A stretch of 15,047 bases of DNA from an uncultured Brevinema sp. (GCA_947040475.1 CAMRBT010000018.1:1-15047), one strand, 5' to 3'; positions 1 to 7,092 are shown, counted from the first letter of the stretch. Translations and numbers: made by a program. Notes: generated by a model from the letters alone, not told the origin.

Positions 1-938
1 ACTCTATTGGTAATGACCATTTCTGTCATGTTTGTAAATACATTAGTTCTGTTAAAGGCTCTATTAACTCTATTGGTAATTACCATTTCTGTCATATTGG
101 TAAAGACATTAGTTCTATTAAATGGTCTATTGACTCTATTAGTAAGTACCATTTCTGTCATGTTTGTAAAGACATTAGTTTTGTTAAAGGCTCTATTAAC
201 TCTATTAGTAACTACCATCTCTGTTACATTTGTAAATACATTAGTTCTATTGAACGCTCTATTAACTCTGTTAGTGATGACCATTTCTGTCATATTTGTA
301 AAGACATTAGTTTTGTCAAATGGTCTTCTAATCCTATTGGTGACTATCATCTCTGTAATATTTGTGAAGAGATTAGTTTTTTCAAATGGTCCATTGACTC
401 TATTCGTAATCACCATCTCTGTAACATTTGTGAATACATTCGTTCTATTAAATGGTCCATTGACTCTATTGGTGATTACCATCTCTGTAACATTTGTGAA
501 GAGATTAGTTTTTTCAAATGGTCTATTGATTCTATTGGTGATCACCATTTCCGTCATATTTGTAAAGACATTGGTTTTATTATAGGCTCTATTAACTCTA
601 TTAGTAATCACCATTTCTGTCATATTGGTAAATACATTAGTTTTTTCAAATGGTCTATTGACTCTATTGGTGATTACCATTTCTGTAACATTTGTGACAA
701 GATTAGTTTTTTCAAATGGTCCATTAATTCTATTTGTTATTACCATCTCTGTTACATTTGTAAAGAGATTAGTTTTTTCAAATGGTCTTTCAACTCTATT
801 AGTTATCACCATTTCCAGCATATTTGTGAACACATTAGTTTTATCAAATGGTCTGTTAATTCTATTGGTGATTACTATTTCTGTGATATTTGTGTAAAGA
901 TTAGTTTGTTCAAATGGTCTGTTAATTCTATTTGATAT
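1..938 (-). repeat. In-frame tandem array of 66-bp repeats (14 full units plus partial)
   Basis: The period is exactly 66 bp (22 codons). Unit 1 starts at 938, unit 14 ends at 15, and a 15th is cut by the window edge. On the minus strand each unit reads TNR[VI]N[RG]PF or RAF, then [EDN][KR], then TN[VL]FTN[MVI]TEM and two aliphatic residues, so Thr-Asn occurs three times per unit. The first unit (nearest the N-terminus) is the most diverged, with ISNR, EQTN and LYTN variants. Units nearer the edge are more alike. Because the unit length is a multiple of three, changes in copy number keep the frame. Confidence 0.95.
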
Positions 939-3035
939 CACTCTTTCTATCACATTCGTGATTACATTAGTTACATATTTATTCACATTAATAAAGTTTG
1001 TTAATTCTCTTTCTGTTACATTCGTAAGAACATTCGTGCTATCGTGAGTAATATTAATAAGATTAGTTATTACTTGCTCTGACACATTAGTTTTAACAGC
1101 ATTCATTGTATTCGTAATAACGGCATCTATCATATTCGTTTGAATGATTTGAAGATTCGTAATCCAACGAGGAGCAATTCTCAAACGGGTATTAGTAATA
1201 ACTTTGTTCACTAATTTATAAGCATCGTTAGTACGTATATTATCAACCCAACGTGGCACTACTTCTAAACGTTGATTAGTCACAATTTCTTTCATTACAT
1301 TCGTAACTAGTTCATTAGTATCTATTGATTGATAGATAGATTTCCATGATGGAACAACCTCAATAAATCGTTTTTTAATAATATTTTCACGCCAATTTGT
1401 TTTATTGTCAAATCCAAGTTCTAAGAATCTATTCGTAATATCTCTATAAATTACATTAGTAATACTTCTAGGTCTATTAACAAAATTATAATTCGTACGC
1501 CATAATGGAGATAATTCAATTTTTTCATTCGTAACAACATGATCAATAACATTAGTAACAAGATTCGTGATGTTAATATTTTTATAATTAGTACGCCATA
1601 ATACCACAGGTTCGTAAGAAACAACATTATTTGTTTCCCATATTTGTACAGCGTTAGTGTGTATATTCGTAAGGAATTCTTGACTAAAAATTGTATGATT
1701 ATTGGTCAAAGTGTTTGTTTCTACTACAAATACTCTATTAGTTAAAACTCTTTCTGTTTGGTTGGTATATTCTTGCAGAACAATATTAGTAAGGGTTACC
1801 AATTCTACTCTTGGACCTACATCAGTCAAAGGAACTAAAATAGAATATTTATTATTAGCGGGTACAGGTACGGGCATAGGAGGAAGAAAGGCTATCCCTT
1901 CTAAACTTGGTTCTGGGACTGCAGTTTTAGGAAGATTATTCATCTCCATAATATCATCAATAGAAGGACCATTAGGGGTACGTAAACTCACTACAGGTTG
2001 TGCTTTAATAATAGTTTCAAAACTATTAGCGATCCAAGGCACTGATTGCATACTGACAATATTCTTTTTACTCAAGGAAACCAAATATTGTTCTGCTACA
2101 CGAGATTCTGTAGATCTGGAAAAACGTAATCTTAATAAACTAAATACATATAAAGCTTCTCTATATTGTTCAGCATTATAAAATGATTTACCTGCATTTA
2201 ATAAGATAAGCCCACCATTATCGTATGCCCACGGTCTTAATTCTACTGCTTTTTCTAGGACAATAAGGGCATTTTCATAGCCTCTTATAGCGATTAATGC
2301 TTCAGCATAAAGCATATATGCTTGATAAGCTGCTTCGTTATTAGGACCTGTTTTTAAGAAATCTCTGATAAGTTTGATTGCTTGATTTGGTTTTTGAGAA
2401 TCGAGTGCTATCATCGCTCTTAAATAATATGAATAAGAAGATTTGGATAATTCTAAGACTTCTATTGCTGCCTCTGGACTATCTAATATATAGTAGATAT
2501 CCCCTAGTCTATCCAAGATTAAATCTTTATGAGGGAAATTAGGAAAACGTTCTTTAATAGTAAGCAAGATTCGTATTTTTCTTCTATAATCTGTTTCTGA
2601 AATAGATAAGACATACAAAGCATAAGGAGTATAACTAGATTCTGGATATTGTCTGATTAGATCTCTATACAATACTCTAGCTTTTTCGTATTGTTTATTT
2701 CTAAAGGCAATAGTAGCTCTATTGTATGTGATATAAGCTTTTGTATCATTGGGAGATAAGTTGAGAGGTCCGTCTGATTCTTCTATAGGAATAATTAATT
2801 GTTCTGAACCAGGGATTTGACGAGAACGAGCAGGCGGAATTAATGGAGCGATAATATTATTACCCCCCAAAGATTCAGGTCCTACATCCTGTATAAACAT
2901 TCTGTCACTACCTTGATTCCAGATAGTGTTTATAGATTCATCTAGAACGTCATTAGCACTAGGATTGATAATCCCTTGTGCAAAAGTAACTTGGCTAAGA
3001 ATAAATATGCTTATAACAATAATTGTTTTTTTCAC
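1..3035 (-). CDS. Secreted TPR-like protein with Thr-Asn-rich 22-residue repeat array (C-terminus beyond window)
   Basis: The reading frame is open from a GTG at 3033-3035 to the left edge: 1011 codons with no stop. The start is set by GGAG at 3043-3046, 7 nt upstream; the nearby ATG at 3046-3048 is out of frame. Residues 1-20 form a signal peptide (MKKTIIVISIFIL, then VTFA before Q). Residues about 92-315 look like TPR/CpoB-BamD-type helical repeats, for example AYITYNRATIAFRNKQYEKA and GYENALIVLEKAVELRP. A proline-rich linker follows (LPPMPVPVP). From T416 the chain becomes rich in Thr-Asn dipeptides. Six Trp residues, mostly in W-R/K contexts, lie in residues 480-624. Residues 700-1007 are 14 tandem 22-residue repeats, with a 15th entering the edge. 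I do not recognise a named family. A periplasmic or surface structural role is inference only. The TPR part suggests protein-protein contact. Confidence is high that the gene is real and low for its function. Confidence 0.9.
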   Translation of the reverse strand, partial: MKKTIIVISIFILSQVTFAQGIINPSANDVLDESINTIWNQGSDRMFIQDVGPESLGGNNIIAPLIPPARSRQIPGSEQLIIPIEESDGPLNLSPNDTKAYITYNRATIAFRNKQYEKARVLYRDLIRQYPESSYTPYALYVLSISETDYRRKIRILLTIKERFPNFPHKDLILDRLGDIYYILDSPEAAIEVLELSKSSYSYYLRAMIALDSQKPNQAIKLIRDFLKTGPNNEAAYQAYMLYAEALIAIRGYENALIVLEKAVELRPWAYDNGGLILLNAGKSFYNAEQYREALYVFSLLRLRFSRSTESRVAEQYLVSLSKKNIVSMQSVPWIANSFETIIKAQPVVSLRTPNGPSIDDIMEMNNLPKTAVPEPSLEGIAFLPPMPVPVPANNKYSILVPLTDVGPRVELVTLTNIVLQEYTNQTERVLTNRVFVVETNTLTNNHTIFSQEFLTNIHTNAVQIWETNNVVSYEPVVLWRTNYKNINITNLVTNVIDHVVTNEKIELSPLWRTNYNFVNRPRSITNVIYRDITNRFLELGFDNKTNWRENIIKKRFIEVVPSWKSIYQSIDTNELVTNVMKEIVTNQRLEVVPRWVDNIRTNDAYKLVNKVITNTRLRIAPRWITNLQIIQTNMIDAVITNTMNAVKTNVSEQVITNLINITHDSTNVLTNVTERELTNFINVNKYVTNVITNVIERVISNRINRPFEQTNLYTNITEIVITNRINRPFDKTNVFTNMLEMVITNRVERPFEKTNLFTNVTEMVITNRINGPFEKTNLVTNVTEMVITNRVNRPFEKTNVFTNMTEMVITNRVNRAYNKTNVFTNMTEMVITNRINRPFEKTNLFTNVTEMVITNRVNGPFNRTNVFTNVTEMVITNRVNGPFEKTNLFTNITEMIVTNRIRRPFDKTNVFTNMTEMVITNRVNRAFNRTNVFTNVTEMVVTNRVNRAFNKTNVFTNMTEMVLTNRVNRPFNRTNVFTNMTEMVITNRVNRAFNRTNVFTNMTEMVITNR

Positions 3036-3126
3036 GTTGTTGCTCCATCAAATCTTCATATAATTTATAATATTTTACTAAATATTTAAAATTATACTTT
3101 TTAAGAGTCGGAATATAGATATACAG

Positions 3127-3155
3127 ATCTTAACCCATTTATAAAATTTTATCAA
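3127..3155 (-). promoter_or_regulatory. Candidate sigma70-type promoter of the repeat-protein gene
   Basis: On the minus strand, TTGATA (3150-3155) and TAAGAT (3127-3132) are separated by 17 nt. This predicts a leader of roughly 85 nt before the GTG start at 3035. It lies just downstream of the terminator of the preceding gene. Found by eye from consensus spacing only. Confidence 0.5.
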
Positions 3156-3167
3156 GCTATTTTACAA

Positions 3168-3198
3168 AAATCATCTGTATTCTATATATAGATGATTT
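3168..3198. repeat. Small inverted repeat next to terminator
   Basis: Arms aaatcatct (3168-3176) and agatgattt (3190-3198) are perfect complements around a 13-nt AT-rich loop. It sits between the ferredoxin terminator and the promoter of the repeat-protein gene. It could be an extra stem of the terminator region or an operator; there is no direct evidence for either. Confidence 0.45.
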
Positions 3199-3245
3199 AA
3201 AAAATAAAAAGCCCTATGAATATTTCATAGGGCTTTTTATTTTTT
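3199..3245 (-). terminator. Strong intrinsic terminator after ferredoxin gene
   Basis: A perfect 22-bp palindrome (3199-3220 with 3224-3245) around a 3-nt loop. It has a GCCCTATGAA-type GC core flanked by A and T runs on both sides, so it could work in both directions. It begins 6 nt past the ferredoxin stop codon on the minus strand and should end the gatC-trmB-ferredoxin transcript. Confidence 0.9.
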
Positions 3246-3250
3246 ATGAT

Positions 3251-3421
3251 TTATCGAGCGTGAATTGCATCTACAGGACATACTGATACACAAGCTGCAC
3301 AATCAATACATGAGCTTTCGTCAATCACACGTGCTCCGTCGCCTTCGCTAATACAAGGTACAGGACATACTGATTCACATGCTGCACAGTTGATACAATC
3401 ATCATTAATAAAATGTGGCAT
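3251..3421 (-). CDS. 2[4Fe-4S] ferredoxin, 56 residues
   Basis: A small cytosolic electron carrier, missed by length-filtered ORF searches. ATG is at 3419-3421, with AAAGGAG 6 nt upstream, and TAA is at 3251-3253. The protein starts MPHFINDDC and has two clostridial-type cluster motifs. C9, C12, C15 and C19-Pro form the first; C38, C41, C44 and C48-Pro form the second. In this family the fourth Cys of each motif completes the other cluster. An additional Cys at position 23 is present and is not part of the basic motif. The length matches the usual 55-60 residues. It begins 43 nt after trmB on the same strand, with no clear promoter between, so it is probably cotranscribed with gatC and trmB. 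Its redox partner is not evident; an EFR1-type flavodoxin-ferredoxin protein lies at 11104-11910 but there is no evidence linking them. Confidence 0.95.
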   Translation of the reverse strand: MPHFINDDCINCAACESVCPVPCISEGDGARVIDESSCIDCAACVSVCPVDAIHAR

Positions 3422-3464
3422 AAAATTCTCCTTTAAAAGATTTTTGAAATATTTTTATTTATTT

Positions 3465-4058
3465 TTATGTTTTGTGAAATTTTATATAAGAAATAGGTCT
3501 TAAAGGACTCATCTTTCTATAGAATAATGTAGGGAAACTCTCAAATATATTCTCTTGAACCACAGGGGTGAATGAGCTTGTCCATTGTGGAAACTGAGTT
3601 AATATTTCTGCGACAGAATCTGCATATTCTTTAACATCGGTAACAAAAGATAATTCTCCACCTTTTTTTAGTACTCTAACTAAATCAGTAACAAAAGAAG
3701 GTCTAAAAAGTCTATTTTTCCATTGTCTCTCTCTTAACCAAGGATCTGGAAAATTAATATGTATAACATCTACAGAATTTGCAGGAAGTATCCCTAAGAC
3801 ATCTTGCCCATCATCTGCAAACAAAATAAAATTATCATTTTTTTCTCTGAGCAATCGCTTTTCTGTTTTTATCGTTCTTTTACGAGAGATATCTATTCCT
3901 ATCCAGAACACATCGGTATCATCAGGACAATGTGCTAACATATAATCCCCATGACCACAGCCCATATCTATTACGATGGCTTTGTCTTTTGGTAGATTGA
4001 CTGTCTCTATTTCGTCTTGAGAAGTAAATATTCTTGGATGTTCGGCTAAAGACAACAT
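3465..4058 (-). CDS. trmB: tRNA (guanine-N7-)-methyltransferase, TrmB family
   Basis: The enzyme family uses S-adenosylmethionine to make N7-methylguanosine at tRNA position 46. The 197-residue protein has the SAM-binding motif I at residues 30-41 (IDMGCGHGDYML), an acidic end of strand 2 in GIDISRK (54-60), and the family's FPDPW motif at 103-107. The basic stretch that normally follows FPDPW (of the type PKxRHxKRR) reads LRERQWKNR here, so the His is absent. The C-terminus is short and lacks a clear copy of the usual T-x-[FY]-E-R-G motif. ATG at 4058 shares one base with the gatC stop codon (TAATG arrangement), which indicates translational coupling. TrmB is the best family fit; a diverged relative with another tRNA target cannot be excluded. 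Confidence 0.85.
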   Translation of the reverse strand: MLSLAEHPRIFTSQDEIETVNLPKDKAIVIDMGCGHGDYMLAHCPDDTDVFWIGIDISRKRTIKTEKRLLREKNDNFILFADDGQDVLGILPANSVDVIHINFPDPWLRERQWKNRLFRPSFVTDLVRVLKKGGELSFVTDVKEYADSVAEILTQFPQWTSSFTPVVQENIFESFPTLFYRKMSPLRPISYIKFHKT

Positions 4059-4339
4059 TATTTTTTTATCACCTGTGGCACAATAATACTAAAATCATCG
4101 AGTTTTGGAACATTCACAGCTAACTCTTCTGGGCTAAGTGTAGGCCCTACAATATCTTCTCTTAAGACAGTAGCCAAGTCATAGCTGGAAATACTAGCAC
4201 TATGATCACCAAGATCTAACTTTGTTATTGATTCTACAAATTTTAGAATCCCTTCCATTTTGGTCTCTACTGTTTGTTTTTCCTCTTCACTTAAGGTCAG
4301 ATTTGCTAAACTAGCAATGCGATTGACATCAAAAGACAT
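4058..4339 (-). CDS. gatC: Asp-tRNA(Asn)/Glu-tRNA(Gln) amidotransferase subunit C
   Basis: GatC is the small stabilising subunit of the GatCAB amidotransferase, which converts Glu-tRNA(Gln) and/or Asp-tRNA(Asn) to the amidated forms. The 93-residue protein begins MSFDVNRIASLANLTLSEEE, the typical N-terminal helix pattern of the family, and carries the later LREDIVGP segment. The length matches the usual 90-100 residues. The start at 4339 is chosen because AGGAG lies at 4348-4352 with an 8-nt spacer. Longer in-frame starts upstream (4366 or 4426) lack SD support, and the one at 4426 overlaps the proposed -35 box. gatA and gatB are not in this window, so the operon is split. It is first in the gatC-trmB-ferredoxin unit and divergent from dnaA. 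Confidence 0.9.
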   Translation of the reverse strand: MSFDVNRIASLANLTLSEEEKQTVETKMEGILKFVESITKLDLGDHSASISSYDLATVLREDIVGPTLSPEELAVNVPKLDDFSIIVPQVIKK

Positions 4340-4397
4340 ACCATAAACTCCTAATACTCTTAACATAATATTTATATCTATAAATAAATTATAACAT

Positions 4398-4426
4398 ATT
4401 ATAGCTTTTTTCAAATAAAAACACAA
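4398..4426 (-). promoter_or_regulatory. Candidate promoter of gatC-trmB-ferredoxin
   Basis: On the minus strand, TTGTGT (4421-4426) and a perfect TATAAT (4398-4403) are 17 nt apart. Transcription would start near 4391 and leave a leader of about 50 nt before the gatC start at 4339. The -35 half lies at the edge of a 20-bp sequence that is repeated at 4443-4462. Confidence 0.55.
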
Positions 4427-4462
4427 TTAAAAAAAAATAATTTTTTTTCAAATAAAAACACA
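4406..4462. repeat. 20-bp perfect direct repeat in gatC-dnaA intergenic region
   Basis: The same 20 bases (T-run, then caaataaaaacaca) occur at 4406-4425 and 4443-4462, a 37-bp offset, separated by an A-run and a T-run. One copy overlaps the proposed -35 region of the gatC promoter. The repeat could bind a regulator or be part of an AT-rich unwinding region near dnaA. It may also be a simple local duplication. Confidence 0.7.
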
Positions 4463-4747
4463 CAAATATTGTATTTCTGTGCATAAAAAACCGAAGAATT
4501 ATAGATCATTCAACTTATTATAATATAAGGAATTATTTTTTTTAGAAACACTCTATTGTGCAATTCTCAATAAAAACAACACAGAAAAATGCAAAATCGC
4601 ACAATTAGAACTCTTATATTTCAAACAGATAAAAGCACTTGCTTTTTTATGAAAAAAATATAATAATAAGCTACAGCAAAAAAACAAATATCAAAAAACA
4701 ATTTTCTCACCAATTAAAAAATATTACAATTAAGGGATGCTACTATT
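4427..4747. promoter_or_regulatory. AT-rich region upstream of dnaA with GCACA-core nonamers; possible oriC or dnaA autoregulatory region
   Basis: About 320 bp without a gene. It contains TTATGCACA (minus strand, 4478-4486), AATTGCACA (minus strand, 4557-4565) and AATCGCACA (plus strand, 4595-4603). The first fits the relaxed DnaA-box consensus TTATNCACA; the other two share only its last four bases. Two of them form a 7-bp inverted repeat (attgtgc 4555-4561, gcacaat 4599-4605). A TATAAT is at 4519-4524 but has no convincing -35. TTGCTT (4639) with TAATAA (4661) is another weak dnaA promoter candidate. Genes on the left run leftwards and dnaA runs rightwards. No dnaN, recF or gyrB is adjacent, so the origin reading is uncertain. 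Confidence 0.4.
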
Positions 4748-6115
4748 ATGGAACTTTGGAACGCTCTTCTTCACCATCTTTCAAACTCGTTAGACACAGG
4801 TCTTTCTAGTCCTCTACTAAAACGTATTTACTTCAAAGAGTGTCAAAACGATTATTTAATCGTTGTCGCTGCTGAAGATCCTTTTACTAAAGGTTGGTTT
4901 GAAAAAACTTGTATTCCTATATTAAAAGAATATTTGTCCCAAAACAATCTAAACAAAGATTTTCGTATTGAGATCGCTCAAGAAGCTCGTATCATTACTC
5001 CTGAAATTATGGATTCTTACCAAACTTCTATTGTCAATCAGACTCCTTTAGCTCCTAAAAAAGATCTTCCCAACAAAGCAAATTTTAAAAATCTTGCTTC
5101 TGAGTTTATCTTTGATCATTTTATTCCAGGCAATTGTAATGACTTTGCTTATAAAGCAGCTACTATCGTCGTAGAAGAAGAAAATACCAAATACAATCCT
5201 CTAGTAATTGTTGGACCTATGGGTACGGGCAAAACACATTTAGCACAATCTATCGTTCATGAATTTTATAACAAAAATCCAAATGCTATAGCAATTTATA
5301 TCACTAGTGAAGATTTTACTAATGAATTTATCGATCATCTACAAAAAAAATCTATGAACGCTTTCCGTGAAAAATACAGACAATGTGATCTCTTAGTAAT
5401 GGATGATATTCAAGGAATGCAATCTCGAGATTCCACAACAGAAGAATTAGAAAATGTCTTTAATGCTCTTATTTCTCGTGGTGCACAAATGGTATTTACT
5501 TCAGACAGACAAATTAAAAAATTAAAAGATCTCAATCCTCGTCTTCGCACACGTCTTGATGGTGGCTTAGCAGTAGATCTTAAAAATCCTGACTTTGAAA
5601 CAAGAAAAGCTATTTTATTAGATATGGCTCAGCGTGAAAATCATAAAGTAGATAATAAAATTATTGATCTTATTGCAGATACGGTAGAGCTTAATATTCG
5701 TGAACTAAAAAGCACTCTCCTAAAATTATTTGCTTATGCTGACCTAAAGAAAAAAGAGATCTCTTTAAAACTAGCAAGAGAAGTGCTTAGTGATAAAATC
5801 AACATAGAGATTCCTAAGGATTTATCCATCCCCGAAATTCAAAAAGCAGTTGCAGCACATTTTGGAATTAAAACGAGTGATATTAAATCCGATAGTAAAC
5901 TTAGCTCTAAAGCACATCCGAGACAAATTGCTATGTATATTGCCTCAAAGCATACCAAATATACTTCTACAGAAATTGGGAATTTATTCAGTAAATCACA
6001 TAGTACTGTTCTCAGATCAGCACAAAAAATCGAATTAGAAATGCCAAAAAATGTAAATCTAAGAAAAGATATTGATAAAATTCTTTTAGAAATATCAGAA
6101 ACTCATCTTGTATAA
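4748..6115 (+). CDS. dnaA: Chromosomal replication initiator protein DnaA
   Basis: DnaA binds DnaA boxes, opens the origin and recruits the helicase. The 455-residue protein has all four domains. Domain I starts MELWNALLHHL and is followed by a linker at about 86-115. The AAA+ core has Walker A GPMGTGKTH (K162, T163), Walker B LLVMDD (D219, D220), sensor I TSDR (251-254), box VII around NPRLRTRLDGGL and sensor II NIREL (316-320). Domain IV has HPRQIAMY (from H390) and a C-terminal helix SHSTV (417-421). The usual GGRDHTTV signature is one residue shorter here and reads F-SKSHSTV, so the Asp is lost, the first Thr is Ser, and His is kept. The start is preceded by AAGGG, about 11 nt upstream. 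It is a lone gene, divergent from gatC and ending at a terminator shared with truA. Confidence 0.96.
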   Translation: MELWNALLHHLSNSLDTGLSSPLLKRIYFKECQNDYLIVVAAEDPFTKGWFEKTCIPILKEYLSQNNLNKDFRIEIAQEARIITPEIMDSYQTSIVNQTPLAPKKDLPNKANFKNLASEFIFDHFIPGNCNDFAYKAATIVVEEENTKYNPLVIVGPMGTGKTHLAQSIVHEFYNKNPNAIAIYITSEDFTNEFIDHLQKKSMNAFREKYRQCDLLVMDDIQGMQSRDSTTEELENVFNALISRGAQMVFTSDRQIKKLKDLNPRLRTRLDGGLAVDLKNPDFETRKAILLDMAQRENHKVDNKIIDLIADTVELNIRELKSTLLKLFAYADLKKKEISLKLAREVLSDKINIEIPKDLSIPEIQKAVAAHFGIKTSDIKSDSKLSSKAHPRQIAMYIASKHTKYTSTEIGNLFSKSHSTVLRSAQKIELEMPKNVNLRKDIDKILLEISETHLV

Positions 6116-6118
6116 AAC

Positions 6119-6148
6119 AAAACACCTCCTATTATGGAGGTGTTTTTT
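6119..6148. terminator. Bidirectional intrinsic terminator between dnaA and truA
   Basis: Arms aaaacacctcc (6119-6129) and ggaggtgtttt (6136-6146) are perfect complements with a 6-nt loop, then a T-run on the plus strand and an A-run at the other flank. It starts 4 nt after the dnaA stop and lies 17 nt from the end of convergent truA, so it can serve both genes. Confidence 0.9.
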
Positions 6149-6164
6149 GATTGAATTACTAGAT

Positions 6165-6935
6165 TTATTTAATTTCGTAATGGGCTCTTTTAAAATACAA
6201 GCCATCTGCAGGGACTGGTCTCCATTTTTTTAGAGGTAAGGGTTTTCCAGCTAGAGAATCTTTGATCTCATCTATGGTTATAATACCTTTAGCGACGGAT
6301 AAAGATGTCCCTATTAATGTTCTTATCATTCCTCGAAGAAAGCCTTCTCCCTTGATAAAAAAGACGAGATAATCGCCTACTTGTTTAACATAAAAATAAT
6401 CCACACGCCTTATCATTGTTTTTTTCAGTTTTTCCTGAGCGGTATACCCGTAACAAAATTGGGTGAAATCGTGAGTTCCTTTAAAAAGAGGTAAGACATC
6501 TTTTAAAATTTTTGGATTTAAAGGCTCCCATTCGTGAAAAACTTTTTTATGAAAACGAGGTGGTAAAACATCACCTATATGTATAAAATAACAATAAGTT
6601 CTGGCTTTACAACCAAAGGTAGCATGGAATTTGTTACTCACTTCTTGGACATCATAAATGCGTATTTCTGCAGGCAACTTGCTATTGAGTATGTTTTTTA
6701 TTCTATCTTTAGGGATGCAATCATTATGAGTCCTATAATGTGCTCTATATTGTAAACCATGAGCTCCAGAGTCTGTACGTCCTGCACCCCAAGCAAATAT
6801 TTTTTTTGAGTATAATGTGGATAATACTTCGTTCAAAGTCCCTTGCACAGTTGGGGCATTAATTTGTGTGTGCCAACCACAAAAAGCGGATCCTTCATAG
6901 GATAATAGTATTGAATAGGTTTTTTTTTCAGCCAT
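6165..6935 (-). CDS. truA: tRNA pseudouridine synthase A (positions 38-40)
   Basis: TruA isomerises uridine to pseudouridine at positions 38, 39 and 40 of the tRNA anticodon stem-loop. The 256-residue protein begins MAEKKTYSILLSYEGSAFCGW, the standard TruA N-terminus. It carries the catalytic motif GAGRTDSGAHGL with the nucleophile Asp at residue 55, and the C-terminal FLRGMIRTLIGT segment. The length is in the family range. An in-frame ATG 11 codons upstream (6968) exists, but a perfect TATAAT at 6967-6972 would put the transcription start downstream of it, so 6935 is preferred. GAGAG just upstream could be a weak SD. It is transcribed alone, convergent with dnaA and divergent from the rhodanese-like gene. 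Confidence 0.95.
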   Translation of the reverse strand: MAEKKTYSILLSYEGSAFCGWHTQINAPTVQGTLNEVLSTLYSKKIFAWGAGRTDSGAHGLQYRAHYRTHNDCIPKDRIKNILNSKLPAEIRIYDVQEVSNKFHATFGCKARTYCYFIHIGDVLPPRFHKKVFHEWEPLNPKILKDVLPLFKGTHDFTQFCYGYTAQEKLKKTMIRRVDYFYVKQVGDYLVFFIKGEGFLRGMIRTLIGTSLSVAKGIITIDEIKDSLAGKPLPLKKWRPVPADGLYFKRAHYEIK

Positions 6936-6966
6936 TTCTCTCTCTTCTAAACTTAATAAGTTATAC

Positions 6967-6995
6967 ATTATACAAAATTATCCCTCATCATACAA
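6967..6995 (-). promoter_or_regulatory. Candidate truA promoter
   Basis: Minus-strand TTGTAT (6990-6995), 17 nt, then TATAAT (6967-6972). The -10 box overlaps the upstream in-frame ATG, which supports the internal start codon at 6935. The -35 match is only fair. Confidence 0.5.
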
Positions 6996-7023
6996 GAATT
7001 TGTAAATAAAAAATCAAAAAATC

Positions 7024-7052
7024 TTGATTTCATTGCAAAAACTAGTTACAAT
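7024..7052 (+). promoter_or_regulatory. Candidate promoter of rhodanese-like gene and rsmA
   Basis: TTGATT (7024-7029), 17 nt, TACAAT (7047-7052) on the plus strand. Transcription would start near 7059 and give a leader of about 130 nt that contains the 15-bp tandem repeats at 7093-7137. Confidence 0.45.
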
Positions 7053-7092
7053 TATACACGATGTAATTCTATTATAACTATATTTAAATGTG

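Noticed and set aside
7..897. Two long plus-strand reading frames with repeats rich in Leu, Val and Thr
   Set aside because: They are antisense to the minus-strand repeat array. The minus frame continues unbroken into a signal peptide and ribosome site, while the plus frames are broken at 585-625 and lack SD sites.
1..960. CRISPR array
   Set aside because: The 66-bp period has no separate constant repeat and unique spacer. Variation is spread over the unit and every unit is coding.
1702..2181. Plus-strand 159-codon frame
   Set aside because: It overlaps the TPR part of the large minus-strand gene, has no ribosome site and no recognisable domain.
5850..6038. Plus-strand 62-codon frame inside dnaA
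   Set aside because: Out-of-frame shadow of the dnaA domain IV coding region.
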